This document shows, one piece after another, positions 23,119-35,222 of a stretch of 64,000 nt of DNA; positions within the stretch are counted from its first letter, which is position 1, and each line of letters begins with the position of its first letter. A model generated the notes under the pieces. It saw only the letters and a list, made by a program, of their open reading frames with translations, did no database searches and was not told the DNA's origin. The translations under genes were made by a program, and so were the position numbers. The DNA comes from Bullera alba (Eukaryota > Basidiomycota > Tremellomycetes > Tremellales > Bulleraceae). The stretch lies in the NCBI GenBank assembly GCA_001600095.1, contig BCIX01000003.1, forward strand, positions 124,001 through 188,000, given 5' to 3'.

Positions 23119-24636
23119 CTACACGGTCATCTCACCCGCGACGGGGATCTGGAACAACTCTTGCCTCTGCCTAAAGGTGAGGTCTTTCCGACTGACCAGC
23201 CAGAGGAGTTTTGCGAATGCAGCCTCGTGGGTGAGGTCGTAGCCTGGTAGCACGCCGATGGAGAGTAGAGTCCGGCCCTGGGTGTACAACGGGTATACGT
23301 TGGGTATGGCGCCTATCAAGTGGAGCGTGATCAGCCTCGGCTTTGAAGATTGGAAGTGTGACTAGTGGGCAAGTAGTAAGGTGAGACGGGCGGTAGGAAG
23401 AGGGTAGTAGCGGAGATGAGCCACCCAGAGCGGAATGAAAGGGCTACTCTCTTGAAAGGGCAAGAAGACGGGGCAAGGACGAGAGTCACCAATACACGAT
23501 GCACAAGCCGCACTGCAGCACAAACATTGACACCCGACTCACACTGCGAAATGACCACGATGAGGATCTCCTTCTCCACCGCACTCCTCAGCGCCGGCAG
23601 AATCGCACTCTCCTCATTGATCGGGAGGTTTCCACTTCCATAAGCGGACAGGATGACTGCTTTGCACGTAGGCACGGCATCAATCTGTGCCGAGAGGAGG
23701 GTGCCTGTGATGCCTGGGTGGATAGACGCGGAGATGACGGTGGGTGTGGTGAGCAGTGGGATGAGGCGGGGCGGTAGCGTCGGCGAGCGGGACGGTAGCG
23801 AAGGACTGGGTGCTGGAGACGGTGTCAGTGGAGGTTCTGGGTGTCGCAAGGAGGGTTTGCATGCATTTGCCGGAGGATGAGGATTGACTCGGACTCACTG
23901 ATCTTGACGTTGAGGTTGATCAGAGCTGGAACGCAGGGAGTTTGAAAAGCCCCAAACAGGTTGGAAGAGACTTTGGTGGATCTACAAGATGGATGGATCA
24001 GCTTCCCTCGTTGATGAGACTCGTGACCCACCTTGAGCCCTGTAACACCTGGTGATTGAACACAACGCCCACGCCGGCAAAGTTGAGCACGCCGGCGACA
24101 TATAGCGAGTCTAGTAGATTCGTCCATCCATCCGACCTCGGCTGGGACAATGGGATCTGCGCACCCGTCACTAGGATCGGTTTGCCCGGGTTTGTAAACA
24201 GGAATGTGAGGATAGAGGCAGTGTAGGCCAACGTATCCGTTCCGCTGAGTATGATGAAACCATCGTGCTTGTCCCAGTTCTCCTCTACCAGCCCCGCGAT
24301 CAGATTCCACTCTGCGGGCGTCATTTCCGAGCTGTCCATATGCTTGTCCAAGTCCAAAATCTCATAGACGACCCTCAGCCCGTCGTCAGAGAGGGGAGGC
24401 GTGACGAGCTCCGGGTAGAGCGTATTCGGACCGACTTGCCTAGTGTCGACATTGGAGGAAAAATGGGTGGGAGTGGCCGTGCCGGGCAAGTTGGGATCGG
24501 TCAGCTGGGGATGTTGCCTGATCCGTCGAAAGAACGAGTCGTTGCGCAAAGGAGAATACCCGTTGATCGTGGGTTCAGAGGCAATGGTACCCCCGGTGCC
24601 AATGATCAGCACTTTTCGAACGCCCGAGGCCGCCAT
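23119..24636 (-). CDS. Type-I (AnsA/ASPG-like) L-asparaginase, no ankyrin repeats
   Basis: It hydrolyses asparagine to aspartate and ammonia. The N-terminus carries VLIIGTGGTIASE with the first catalytic Thr, later GFIILSGTDTLAYTAS with the second catalytic Thr-Asp pair, then TGAQIPL...SDGWTNLLDSL and FGAFQTPCVPALINLN. The C-terminus ends YTQGRTLLSIGVLPGYDLT, EAAFAKLLWLV and GEMTV, the pattern of cytosolic type-I enzymes such as E. coli AnsA and vertebrate ASPG rather than the secreted yeast type. There is no signal peptide. The penultimate intron (23313-23542, 230 nt) is much longer than others in the window; removing it joins VISQ to CAIPNVYPLYTQG, as the family requires. The ATG at 24636 is supported by the immediate start of the conserved strand. 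Confidence 0.88.
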
Positions 24637-25116
24637 CGTCGTCGTGGTCCTGAGGGTGTCCGATGCAGGGGTGGGCTAAGGCAGGCTTGAGGAGACAGCA
24701 CTGGTGGTAGTGAACCGACTCATGGGCAGTTATTAGCCCCCCTTTGCCATCACCCGACTTGTGGACAAGAGGACATTCGAAATAAACCAACGAACCGATC
24801 TCGAGAAGAGTTGAAATGGGAAATCATCCAGGTGAAAATGGGAAATCGTCTTTGGACCTTCTCGACCCTCTCTCTCATCCTGCTCGTCTTGCCTCTGGTC
24901 GCCAAGGCTGGGTCAGCTTTGTGGGGTTCGAATCATGCCGATACGACCGCTGTGCTTGCAACTCCCACATCCGGCAAATTACATCGCAGCATATCACTAG
25001 CAAATTGTCACCTGGAGTCTAGATCCTCCCTCTCCCTACTCATCCGGCAGGTTCAAAACAACGGGTACTACCAGATCCCATCAGCATCCCAGCATCCAAG
25101 GATCACTCACGAGCAG
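24637..25116. other. Intergenic; one doubtful small ORF
   Basis: This lies between the asparaginase start and the decayed transporter. An open frame on the + strand from the ATG at 24838 to about 25128 would encode a hydrophobic N-terminus (WTFSTLSLILLVLPLVAKAG) resembling a signal peptide. Nothing else supports it, and its 3' end overlaps the transporter relic on the other strand. I do not call it a gene. Confidence 0.3.
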
Positions 25117-26830
25117 TCATTGGGCTGAGGGATAACAGGATCCAATGACCAGAACTGAATTCGGCCACTGACCCCACTGGTGGTCAGGTAATAAGCCCCA
25201 CTGGCCAATCGCCTGGGTGACTTTATAAACCGCTATCAAATGACCACCCAGGCTTTCAGATCGATTGGCCCCCTGTTCAGTCGTTACCCGGTCGTACGGG
25301 GTCGAGATCGATCCCAAGAGCCAATAACATCTGACAAGTAGCCCGCGTATGCCCATCTCGGGGGTAAGGAGATTACACGATCACTCACGCCCTGCCATAA
25401 GGCGTCGACGAGGTATGAGAAGTATAGAGCCGCCGGAAATACCCTTTACCCTCAAACACAATCAGCTGGGCCCGATGGACCACTCGATCATCCTCGAAAA
25501 CCTTGCCCCAGATCACGACGCAGTTGCCGAGGCCGAACAGGAGTCCAGCAGAAACACCCCCGCTGGCGGGTGGTGTAGCTGGGTAAGTCGCATACGTAGC
25601 TGATGGCCAGACCGCCAATGATCTGGGATGACCAGTAGAGCGCGGAATCGCTACACTGCTCCGAGGGCGTCTGAAGGAGAAGTGGGAGAAAGCGGAGGAG
25701 CAGACGTAACTCACAAAGTCCCCCTGGCAGGTCGAACAACTGCCCGTTCATCACATTCTGCTGGCACGAGTAGAACCAATCGGCCGAGGGGAATATAGGG
25801 AGGAGCAGCATGATACTACAGGTCGAGGTGAGTATGGCGTCATAGTGGTTCTAATATCGCTGGCTCACCGCTTTTCATTGCGTAGGGACGATAACGCCTG
25901 TAGTTCCCCCTTAAGTACCGAGAGACAGGTGGCTACGCTCAAGGATCTGGGCTTGGTGAGACTCTCCTCGACCACAGAGCCATCCCGACAACTCCTGCTC
26001 TCTAGCAGCGGAGACCCGTCAGAGCGGTGGACAGCCGACGGGGGCAGTACGAGCCATGTCATGCCCCAGCCGAGGAGCATATTGGTGATGATGACTACGG
26101 GTCAGATTGCTCCACTATGCGGACTTACAGAGGTATGTAGAGCTCGTCACGGTTCCCTGGTCATCAGACTCGCCGGCTGAAGTATCGGATCGAATCTTGA
26201 CAAAGGCGAGTAGTGCTCCAGCCATACCGCGCAAGTTGAAGATGATCCAAAAGGCTCCAAAGGCTATCCCCTTGTGTCCAAGTGACGGGATACATCGAAA
26301 TCAATAAGAGCACCTGAGCAGGGATCGAACAGAAGGTCAAATTTGACTAGACTCGGCGCACCAGGTGATCAAGATGGAACCCTGAACGAGCCAGAAGAAT
26401 GAACTCCCAATACCCAACGCCCCCGAGAGCACTACTAGCCATCCACCCCATCCTGCCGAATTGACTTGACAAGTAGACCCAGTACATACATCCCATATGT
26501 CCATGCTACGTGTTTCATTCAGTGTATGACCTCGACTTTATAACTCTACGACTCACTGCCGAGTCGGATAGTCCTCACGCCGAGGATCTCGAATAGTGGC
26601 ACGCAGAGAAAGAGGTAAGAGATGGCACTGGAAGCCATCATGGCGGTATTGGCTCGCGTGGCGATAGTAGCTGCACCCCTGCTCATGAGGTCTACAGGCT
26701 TAGATTGAAGATTGAGGAGGATCCACGATCAACATTGCCTCCCCCGCCAATACCGTTGAGCGGTTTGAACATCCCCGGACAGCAGAACGCTATGAGCTAT
26801 ACGAGCGACAACTGGCCATGGGTCGTGTGC
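25117..26830 (-). pseudogene. Decayed UNC93-like (DUF895) major facilitator transporter
   Basis: Family segments can be read in order on the minus strand: FCCPGMFKPLNGIGGGG, ANTAMMASSAISYLFL, GALGIGSSFFWLVQGSI, KGIAFGAFWIIFNLRG, LLLPIFPSADWFYSCQQN, LYWSSQIIGGLAISYV and LYFSYLVDALWQG. This is the UNC93/DUF895 arrangement of a multi-pass transporter. It does not read through. In the first membrane segment an in-frame TAG (26797-26799) lies two or three residues before the FCCPGM block. After YVLGLLV the frame changes at a direct 5-bp duplication, TTGAC-TTGAC (26461-26470). A third change lies at a C5 run (25557-25561), and a fourth is likely before LYFSYL. No convincing ATG or N-terminal exon was found. 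Unrecognised introns or sequence errors could explain one of these, but hardly all. Confidence 0.65.
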
Positions 26831-27311
26831 TACTTGAAGGCCAGCAGAACATCAGCTGTGCATCCGAGCTGATAGGTACAAGAAGACGGTGCAACGAGCA
26901 TACCAGATACCCAGGTTTGAAGATGTCACTGTCGAATGACACTGCTTCGGGCTCGTCCGGTAGTACTTCTTCCCCCTCAGTCTCAGCGACACCATCTCGG
27001 TCGACCAACACGGCGGCTCGCAGGATGAGCATACTCGCAAGGCCGCAGCTGTATACGCAATCGTAGAGATGCAGATGGATACAACGACATGACTACCTTT
27101 GTTCGGATCGACAAGGTAGGTGAAGCATGAAACATGACCGTGTTTCAGCTTCGTCTTCGCGACATCATCACCACCAAGGTGATCCGACTCGGGTGTCCGC
27201 TGCGAAAGACTACTTCTGGCAGACGCGAGGTGTGGACTCTCTCGAGGGCCTGCATGGCGAAGCCTCTGTTGACTGTACAAGATGTTACGTCCGGCCTACC
27301 CCCTCCCCAGC
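26831..27311. other. Intergenic upstream of the transporter relic
   Basis: Short open frames only. An acidic stretch encoded on the minus strand near 26900-27020 could be a remnant of the transporter's cytoplasmic N-terminus, which in this family is often acidic, but no splice path joins it to the conserved part. Confidence 0.35.
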
Positions 27312-30300
27312 CTACTTTTTCCTGTCGCCCGTCGCCCACTCTCTATACAGCCCGTCCAAACTCTTATGGATCATGCCCACTGGCAGACTCTTGATGATAT
27401 CCGATATCTTCTCGTTCATCACGTTCGACTGTTCACCCGCCTTTTGGGCATAGTCCGTGGTTAGGCGGTACATTGCCAAGATCGCCAACGACACGTGAGT
27501 CTGATGCGAGGCGTACGGCGAGTCGGGTCTGATTGCAGTCGCTAGCAGTCCAAGGCTGGAGGCACTACCGCCGGTGGCACCCGGTGTGGGGTTTCTTTCG
27601 CCGCGTGTAAGTCGGAGCAGGATCTCGAGCAGGTCGTATGGGTCAGAGAGGAGGGATGCGGTGAATGCCTTTCGATCAGAGCTGGGACCGGTCGTCGAAG
27701 ACGTCGATGATGCCCACGAATCCATAATGTTCTCAAGGGTCGGTGCCTAGTATGACATGAGCAATGATACAGGGTGTAGAGATCGACGACTTACAGGGTC
27801 GGGATCGGCAATCTCCAATTTACCGCTCCAACCCGCCTCAGTAGCGGCTCGCTTGGAGCCAAATTGCTCGATCAACCACTCGTCGGCAGAGTTTGTTCGA
27901 CACCACTTTGGCTCGCTCAGTGGCCTCTTCTTGTTCAGATAGACGGTCACAGTGATGGGCTCAGAGGTCGCTTGGTGCAGTGGCGGCAGGTGATTGGTCT
28001 CGGTGTTGGTTTCCGCGTACATCTGTGCGAGCTGCTCCTTGGTGGCAGAAGCAAAGCGCTGGTCCACCTTGTCGTACATCTCGACCTATAGAATGTCAGC
28101 TCGTGCGACAACTAGACATCGTTGAGCGAGGCAGGGTAGGGGTATTTCAGACTTGAGCGTCCTTGATGGTAGATGGTAGATGAGGTTCTAATTGGAGCTG
28201 CAGTACTCACCAGAATACCCTTTGGCAAAGGCGTCCTCGCCTCCGCCTCCGCTTCATCCGATTTTTCCAGTTCAACCTTGTCTTTCTCCTCGCCTTCAGC
28301 CTCCCCTTCCGCCTTGCCCGACGACTCCGCCTTGTCTCCATTGACAATCTTCGGCTCGAGTTTGGCGAGCACCACTTCGATCTTTCCCTCGCTCCTGTGA
28401 ATCCGTACTTTGTCCACGATACTCGCGTCAAAGCACAATCGCCTCGAACTATCCTGATACAAGATCGACAGGCGATTCGTTGACGGCGAGCCAATTGCGC
28501 CGTGGGCACGTTCGTATTCTTCCAATTGGGCTCTCTCGCCATCTTCGACATCGTCGCGAGACCTTTCGGGCCCGGTGGTGCTCACGGACGATCGTCGCCG
28601 AGTTCGAGTTTGGGTCGGAAGTGGAGTAGGGGGTTTCGATTCTTCGGCGCTCTCGACAGTGGTCGCGGCTTGGATCGCGGATCCGGCAGTGTCCTCGACG
28701 GCGGATTCGGCTGCGGGTGGAACAATTGTCGTGGAGGCGGTGTCGGCTTGGATTTCCTCTGTAACCGAGGCCTCGGTGTCGATCGTAGGAGCGGCGGGAT
28801 CCGTGATTTGATCCACCTCGTCGATGGCCTCGGCAATAGCGCCCCCATCCGTCCTCATGGACACATCGGCATCCTCCTCGGTGTCGGCAGTCGTGGGAGC
28901 GGTCTCCTCGGCGGTTTCGACTGGCTGAGGGGGTAGGTCGATGGCAGCAGCCGCCTCGACGTCTCCTGTATGGTCAGCAGCCAACGTCGCATGCGCCACC
29001 GCAGACTCGTCTTCTGCTCGGGTGTGCAGCGCTCCGGTATCTCCTGTAGGAGCTGATGTCTCGGCGTCTTGTTGGCTTATGGCGACTTCGCCTTGTTGCG
29101 AGCTCTGCTCGACCGCACTCTCGGAAACTCCCTCGACCGGCTTTTCAACCTCGCCATCCACAGCTTTCTCTTCACCGTCGACCTCGACTCCAATCTCGGC
29201 CTCGACTGTCGCCTCGGCTTCGGTTGGCGCAACTCCATCTCCCTCCTCGGCCACCGTCCCGACAGTCATCACGGTCTCCTCCCTCCCTTGCCTCGAGGGC
29301 GCCACGCTGCCGCTCTCTTCCCTCCTCCATCGCTTATTGGGATTCCGACGCAGTGCTTTCGGAACACGATCCAGCTCGGGCGGGGACTCAAAGTAGATCC
29401 TGAACCGGTTCTGATTAGACTCGTGCGAGGCGCTCAAAGGTTCGTTTGGCTTTCCGTGAGTGAGAATGTAGTCTCCGCTGCGCTTCTTCGGCGAGGACCC
29501 TTCGTCTGGCGCAGAGGATCAGCTAGAATTATCACAGTATGGAGGATTACTCACCACCTTCTGGCGACTTGGCCTTGCGCTTTGCGCCGCGCTTCTCTTC
29601 AACAGTCTCAGAATCAGGCTCATGCTTCACCTCGACGTCCTCAGTCTTGACACCGGGTTCGCCAACACCTCCACCTTCCTCTTTCTCAACAGTCTCCGAG
29701 CTTGCACCAGCTTCGGCTTCTGGCTCCGCTTCTGCCTCCTCTCCCTTTACATCCTCCACCTTGACCTCGACCTCCGGCCCAGACCCAACCTCCTTGACGT
29801 CATTGGCCGACTCGGACTCTGCTGTTTGCCCATTCACATCACCCCAGCTCCAGCCCAGACTCTTCATCTCGATCCCGACGATTCTGAAATCCGTCATCGT
29901 CGTCTTTGCCTCCTTTTCCTTTTCCCTCTCTCTCTCTTTCTCCTTCCGCTTCCTATCGATCTCTCGGTGGTGATGGGCGTTTGGGTGTCTTGGGAGTAGA
30001 TCAGACCTCCTCATCCCGCTCGGACCCTTGGGCGCGTTGGCCATGCCTATGGTCGAGCCACCACGTCCAAGACCTCTTCCACCTCGTAATGGCGGAGCGA
30101 CGGGGACGACGCCTCCCATCCTCACACCGGGGATACCGGACATTGGAGCCTGGGGAGCAAAAGGCAAGACTGGGGGCGGACCATTTAATCCCAAATGAAT
30201 GGGCGGTCTGGAAGTAGGTGGCGGGGCAGAAGAACGGGAAGGGGCGTTAGCAGGAGCAACGGGTGGACGGGGTGGGATCCCCGAAGAAGCAGGAACTGGG

Positions 30301-31358
30301 TTCGTAGTTGGAGGATTGGGATTGAAACCCGGTTGACCATTGTTTATGCCGACGGGTCTGACAGGCGGTCTATTCGATTGCATGCCTACTCCAGCGGGAC
30401 CTTTCGGTCCGTCAAATCTAGGTCTCTTGGCCGGGGGTATCGAGGGTGGAGTGTGTACCGGTGGCCTTGAGGATGGTCCAGAGGGTACTCTTCCCATCAT
30501 CTGAGGATTCTGCTGGAAGGGTCGATTGGGCGGTGGACCCGGACTGGGGGATGGGCGAAAGTTCTGAGGAGGGTATTGCTGGGGTGGACGGGGTGGACCA
30601 TTGTACTGCTGATATGGCTGTTGTGGTCCGTTGAACGGTTGTTGTGGTCCCGCCGGCGGTCGGTATGGCGCTTGAGCGGGCTGCTGAGGACCGAAAGGTT
30701 GAGGTGGGTATCCCGGTTGGGGAGTTTGATAACCTCCTTGTTGTGGTGGTGTACCTTGATACCCAGCCTGAGCGTTGTATGCGGGTTGTTGCCCAGCGTA
30801 TCCCGGTGCTACAGCTTGATATCCGGCAGGGTATGCCTGTGCTGGTGGTGGTCTATACTGGGATGGACCTGCATGAGGTTGTGCAAACCCCTGTCCTTGA
30901 GCCAAGTGCTGTTGTTGAGCAGCACCTCCGTAGCCATAGTTCGCGTAGGGGTTTTGACCCGCCGGAGCAGCTGCACCTGAGCCCGCTTGTGCCGTTGCAG
31001 CGGGATACGCCTGTCCTTGTGCCTAAAACGCAGATGGATTGTCAGCGGGAGCAATGACCATGCCTCTGTATGGACTCACCTGGTAGTATGCGGCCCAGGC
31101 AGCGGCATGAGCGGCCGCAGCGTCCTGTTGTTGTTGATAGCCAGGTTGAGGGGCCGGTCCGGCTGGAAGCGGTGGTGCCGGTCCTGGCATCACCGGAGGC
31201 GTGTATGGTTTCGCAGGGAGAGGCATGGCCCTCTCCTTGAGCTGTGTGACCACTCGTATGGGGTGGTTGAGGTTGACCTTTGCGGTGATATGAGCTGTCC
31301 AAGGTGTTGTATAGGGGGTGATAGAGACGGATGGACAGAGATGCGCAAAGAGGGACAT
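27312..31358 (-). CDS. Large unrecognised low-complexity protein, probably nuclear
   Basis: About 1,250 residues in five or more exons; I do not recognise the family. After MSLFAHLCPSVSITPYTTPW comes a Pro/Gln/Gly/Tyr-rich prion-like region of some 350 residues containing AAAHAAAWAAYYQ, which resembles the Tyr-rich motifs of FUBP-type proteins. A basic/acidic stretch of charged repeats (KRKEKEREREKEKE) and the conserved-looking element MTDFRIVGIEMKSLGWSWG follow. Next is a Glu-rich part with several Val-Lys-x-Glu SUMO-consensus sites (VKVE, VKTE, VKHE) and KRKAKSPEGG, then FRIYFESPPELDR, a 250-residue acidic Ala/Glu/Thr region, and LCFDASIVDKVRIHRSEGKIEVVL. The last two exons look folded (VTVYLNKKRPLSEPKWC and a helical end). 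Composition suggests a chromatin or transcription cofactor; that is inference. It shares a 141-bp promoter with RPN2. Confidence 0.6.
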
Positions 31359-31499
31359 TTCGAGTCTAGGTTAAAGTGGGTGGGTTGATTAAATTACGTC
31401 ATCATCACCCACCCAACGCGTTGTCATCGTCCACCCTCTCTCTATACTCTACTCTCTCTTATACTCTCCATCGCATATACCCCATACCACAGCGACAGT
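31359..31499. promoter_or_regulatory. Compact divergent promoter with CRE-like site and MCB box
   Basis: Only 141 bp separate the ATGs of RPN2 and the minus-strand low-complexity gene. Near the centre lies TTACGTCA (31394-31401), the core of a CREB/ATF-type site. It is flanked by inverted G/C arms: GTGGGTGGG (31376-31384) and CACCCACCC (31406-31414). An ACGCGT box (31416-31421), which binds MBF-type cell-cycle factors in yeasts, follows at once. The rest is a CTCTCT-rich leader. Site identities rest on known consensus sequences; their use here is inferred. Confidence 0.55.
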
Positions 31500-34400
31500 A
31501 TGCCAGTACCAGCAGTCACCACCAGTGCAGGTGAGTCAAAAGGTCAAAGCTTGGAAAGAACTCTCCGCTGACACCGCTTAGCTGGTTCGTTGAGCCTGCT
31601 GGACGATGAAGACAAGGATGTCAGAGTGTATGCCCTCCAACACCTACTTGCGATCGTACCCCAGTTCTGGGCAGAGATCGCCGACAAGGTGGACAGGATG
31701 TGAGCTATCGACTGCTCCAGATGCACAACAGTAGCTCATCGTATCGTTTAGCGAGATTCTGGCCGATCCTCAACAGAATGCGCTGCCTGCAAACGCTCGA
31801 CCACAGGCCGCTCTGCTAGCATCCAAAGTGTACTTCTACCTCGGAGCCCTGGATGAAGCAGTAGACTTTGCGCTCATGGCTAGAGGAGCATTCGAGAAAG
31901 AGCCAGAGGGAGAGTACAGGAAGACCATCATCGGTGAGTATGGTTCAATGCCTCCGGAGCACTGCCTAACTCTCTTCAGCTGGATGTCTCGACAAAGCCA
32001 TCACGTTGACCTCTGAGGGTCAGCAGCTCGATCAGAACTTGTCTTCGATCGTGGACGGCGTCTTGAGGAGCAGTACCGGCGAGAATGGAAAATTGGTCAG
32101 TGCAGCTGGACGGCTCTCCTCGGTCCTACAAGCTGATACCTCGCAGGCGATGGGCCTTGCGCTTTCACTACGTCGTCTTGATTTGATCGAGATGCTGTTC
32201 CTATCATCGCGAGCACCACCTTCCGACTCTGCATCGGCTGCTTCTCGACCCACTCACGATGAGAGCTTGTTACGATACGTACTCAACGAGGTCGTCAGCG
32301 GGACAAGCGGAAGCGAGACGCTTCCTGCGTCAGTCAAGACTGCTGTAAGTGCACTCCAACGCCTTGTAGTGTCAAGCTGACACATCCCCAGCTCTTCAGC
32401 ACCCTACTGAGACTCTTCAACCAATCCCCCTCGCCAGACTACAACGCCATTACCACCCTCTGGGTCCAATCCGACGCCCATGACGCTTGTGCCGATGCTC
32501 TCGTAAAACTGCTACAAGATGGCAAAACGCTCGAAGCATACCAGATTGCCTTTGACATTGCCGAAGTAGCCACCCAAGCATTCGTCGAAGGTGTCAGGAG
32601 GCGGGTTGCCGAAGTTGGACAAGGAGCCGAGGACGTAGAGGACAAAGAGGACAAGCGAGTCGTCCTCAACGACATTCTCCGGGGCGTCAAGAGTGCCGAG
32701 TTGTTCCTAAATTTCCTCAACAAGAACAACAAGACCGACATGTCGATCCTCAAAGTCACCAAAGATTCCCTCGAAGACCGATATTCTATCTACCACTCTG
32801 CCATCACATTCACCAACGCCTTTGCCCATTGCGGTACGACTTCGGACAGATTCCTTCGAGAAAACCTGGATTGGCTGGGTCGAGCGAGCAATTGGGCCAA
32901 GTTCTCCACGACTGCTGCCCTCGGTCTCATCCACAAGGGCTCTTGGATCAACGGAATGAAAGTGGTCAAGCCGTACTTGCCAGGTGGTAGTGCGCCGAGC
33001 AAGTTTAGCGAGGGAGGTGCGCTATTCGCCCTGGGTTTGATATACACTGGTCGACGCGAGGGATGCCAGGATGAGCTGAGAAAGGGTTTGGAAGAGGGCA
33101 ATGACCCGATCGTCCAGCACGGCGCTGCGCTCGGTCTCGGTGTCTCGGGTTTGGCAACTGCAGACGAGGGTGAGTCAGCTTACCAGAACTTTGTCAGGTC
33201 CAGCTGATCAGGGACCTCAGAAACCTACGAGATGCTTCGGGACGTATGCTTCCAGGACAATGCCACCGCTGGAGAAGCCGCCGGATACGCCATGGGTCTG
33301 ATCATGCTGGGAACCGGTTCGACGAAAGTCATCGATGAGATGCTGCAATACTCGAAAGAAACGACGCACGAGAAGATCATCCGAAGTATCGCCATCTGTA
33401 TCGCCCTCGTCGAGTATGGTCGGGCTGAAGCTGCCGATGAGACGATCGAGAGGTTGATGGCAGAAAAAGTGAGTGCGGGCTTTGGTCCAAATGAGAAAAG
33501 CTAACAGGTGGATAGGATGGAATCCTGCGATACGGTGCAATGTTCGCTATTGCGTTGGCCTACGCTGGTACTGGAAACAACAAGGCGATCCGAAAGTTGC
33601 TCCATGTCGCCGTGTCCGATGTCAATGACGACGTTAGACGAGCCGCCGTCACCGCGCTCGGATTCGTCCTGTTCAGAAACTACACCCAGGTCCCTCGAGT
33701 CGTGCAGCTCCTCGCAGAGAGCTACAACCCGCACGTGCGACACGGAGCGACATTGGCTCTTGGAATCTCGTGCGCGGGTACCGGTCTTGATGTGAGTGGG
33801 AGCTATTTGGCTAGTTGTAACGCGCTGGGTCCTAGCTCTGACTCATGATATTGCAGGCCGCCATCGAGCTGCTCGAGCCATTGACCAAGGACCCGGTGGA
33901 CTTTGTCCGACAGGGCGCATACATATCCCTCGCCATGATCCTGATTCAACAATCCGAGGCGCAAACGCCCAAATCGGCTGCTATCCGAGAACAGTTTGCC
34001 AAAGTCGTTGCTGAAAAGCACGAAGACCCCATGGCGCGATTCGGAGCGTCTCTCGCCCAAGGGATCATCGACGCCGGAGGCAGAAACATGACGCTCTCGC
34101 TGTCCACCCGAGCTGGAACACTGGACATGAATGCCATTGTGGGAATGACACTGTTCGTCCAATTCTGGTATTGGTTCCCATTGGCCCACGGACTCGGACT
34201 GGCATTGAAGCCGACGGCGGTGATTGGCCTGGATGAGAAGTTGCGGGTGCCGGATATCGAGCTAGAGTGTAAAGCCAAACCCAGCACTTTTGCCTATCCC
34301 TCCCCCGCGAAGAAGGAGGTTGAGAAGAAGGAGAAGAAGGCCAAGCCTGCCATGCTGAGTACGACTGCAAAGTTCCGTGCGAGAGAAAAGGTCAAAAAGG

Positions 34401-35045
34401 AGGAAAAGGGCGAAGCGATGGACACGGTGAGTTCGCCGCTTTACCACTGCATTGTGTCAATCTGACGCAGAGCAGGACGAGCCGGAAGTCGCGCAGGAGA
34501 GCTCAACTGCCGACTCTGCCAAGGACTCGACGGCGACGCCGACGAAACGAAGCAAACCATCGGAACCGGCCAGTTTCAAATTGCACAACATGACCAGAGT
34601 GACGCCCCTCCAACTGCCCTACATATCCTTCCCCGAGTCTAGCACGTACACGCCCATCCGACCGATAGGCGATTCGGCGCTCAAGAGGCAGGGCGAGGCG
34701 GGCGGACAGAGACGACCTGCCGCGGGGGTCAATGCGATCTTTGGCGGCGGAGCGGGCGACAAGAATATCGCAAGCAGGAGCAGTACTGGCGGTAGCATCA
34801 TTCTCCTGAGGACCAATGGAGCCGGAGCCGAAAGTGAGAGCAAGGAGGGAGGGTTCATCGCTCTCGACAAGAGTCTCTGGCCGGACAATGTGCCAGAAGC
34901 CGAGGCGGAGGAGGCGGCGCCAGCGGATGCTGCGCCGGCAGCGGCGGCATCTACAGCGGCTGCAGCTGGAACGGGTGTGCAGATAAACGAGGATGAAGAG
35001 GCGCCACCACCTCCTTCGTTCGAGTACCCCTTTGACGACGAGTAG
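31500..35045 (+). CDS. RPN2: 26S proteasome regulatory subunit Rpn2 (PSMD1)
   Basis: This is the largest non-ATPase scaffold subunit of the proteasome base, where it binds Rpn13 and contacts the ATPase ring. The N-terminal helical repeats ([18 protein letters not shown]) lead to the PC-repeat toroid, visible from about [14 protein letters not shown] onwards as repeated GAxxALGL-type units, e.g. [39 protein letters not shown] and [15 protein letters not shown]. It ends with [12 protein letters not shown], a Lys-rich stretch, the core [13 protein letters not shown], and the acidic, Pro-rich tail [13 protein letters not shown], which matches the Rpn13-binding end of the family. Nine or so short introns interrupt it. 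Length is about 980 residues, normal for the family. It converges on GCN2 with 177 bp between stops. Confidence 0.96.
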
Positions 35046-35222
35046 AGGTGTGATCTGCTCATAGAGAAGAGCAGGCCAGAAGAAGGTCATTGCATATACT
35101 GCATTGAATGCATCAATGGACTAGACTCCAAGCCTTACCTGCCGCTGTGTTGGTCGAGAACCGGGTGCAAGAGTACAGGTACATTCGGCATCTATAAGGT
35201 GGTGATTGATTGAGCTTGAGCT

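Noticed and set aside
24811..25128. Small + strand ORF with a signal-peptide-like start
   Set aside because: The first listed codon is not ATG; the ATG at 24838 gives a short peptide with no conserved part, and its 3' end overlaps the transporter relic on the other strand.
28941..29650. Long + strand open frames opposite the large low-complexity gene
   Set aside because: They mirror the biased codon use of the Glu/Ala/Thr-rich minus-strand gene and lack any domain; antisense shadows.
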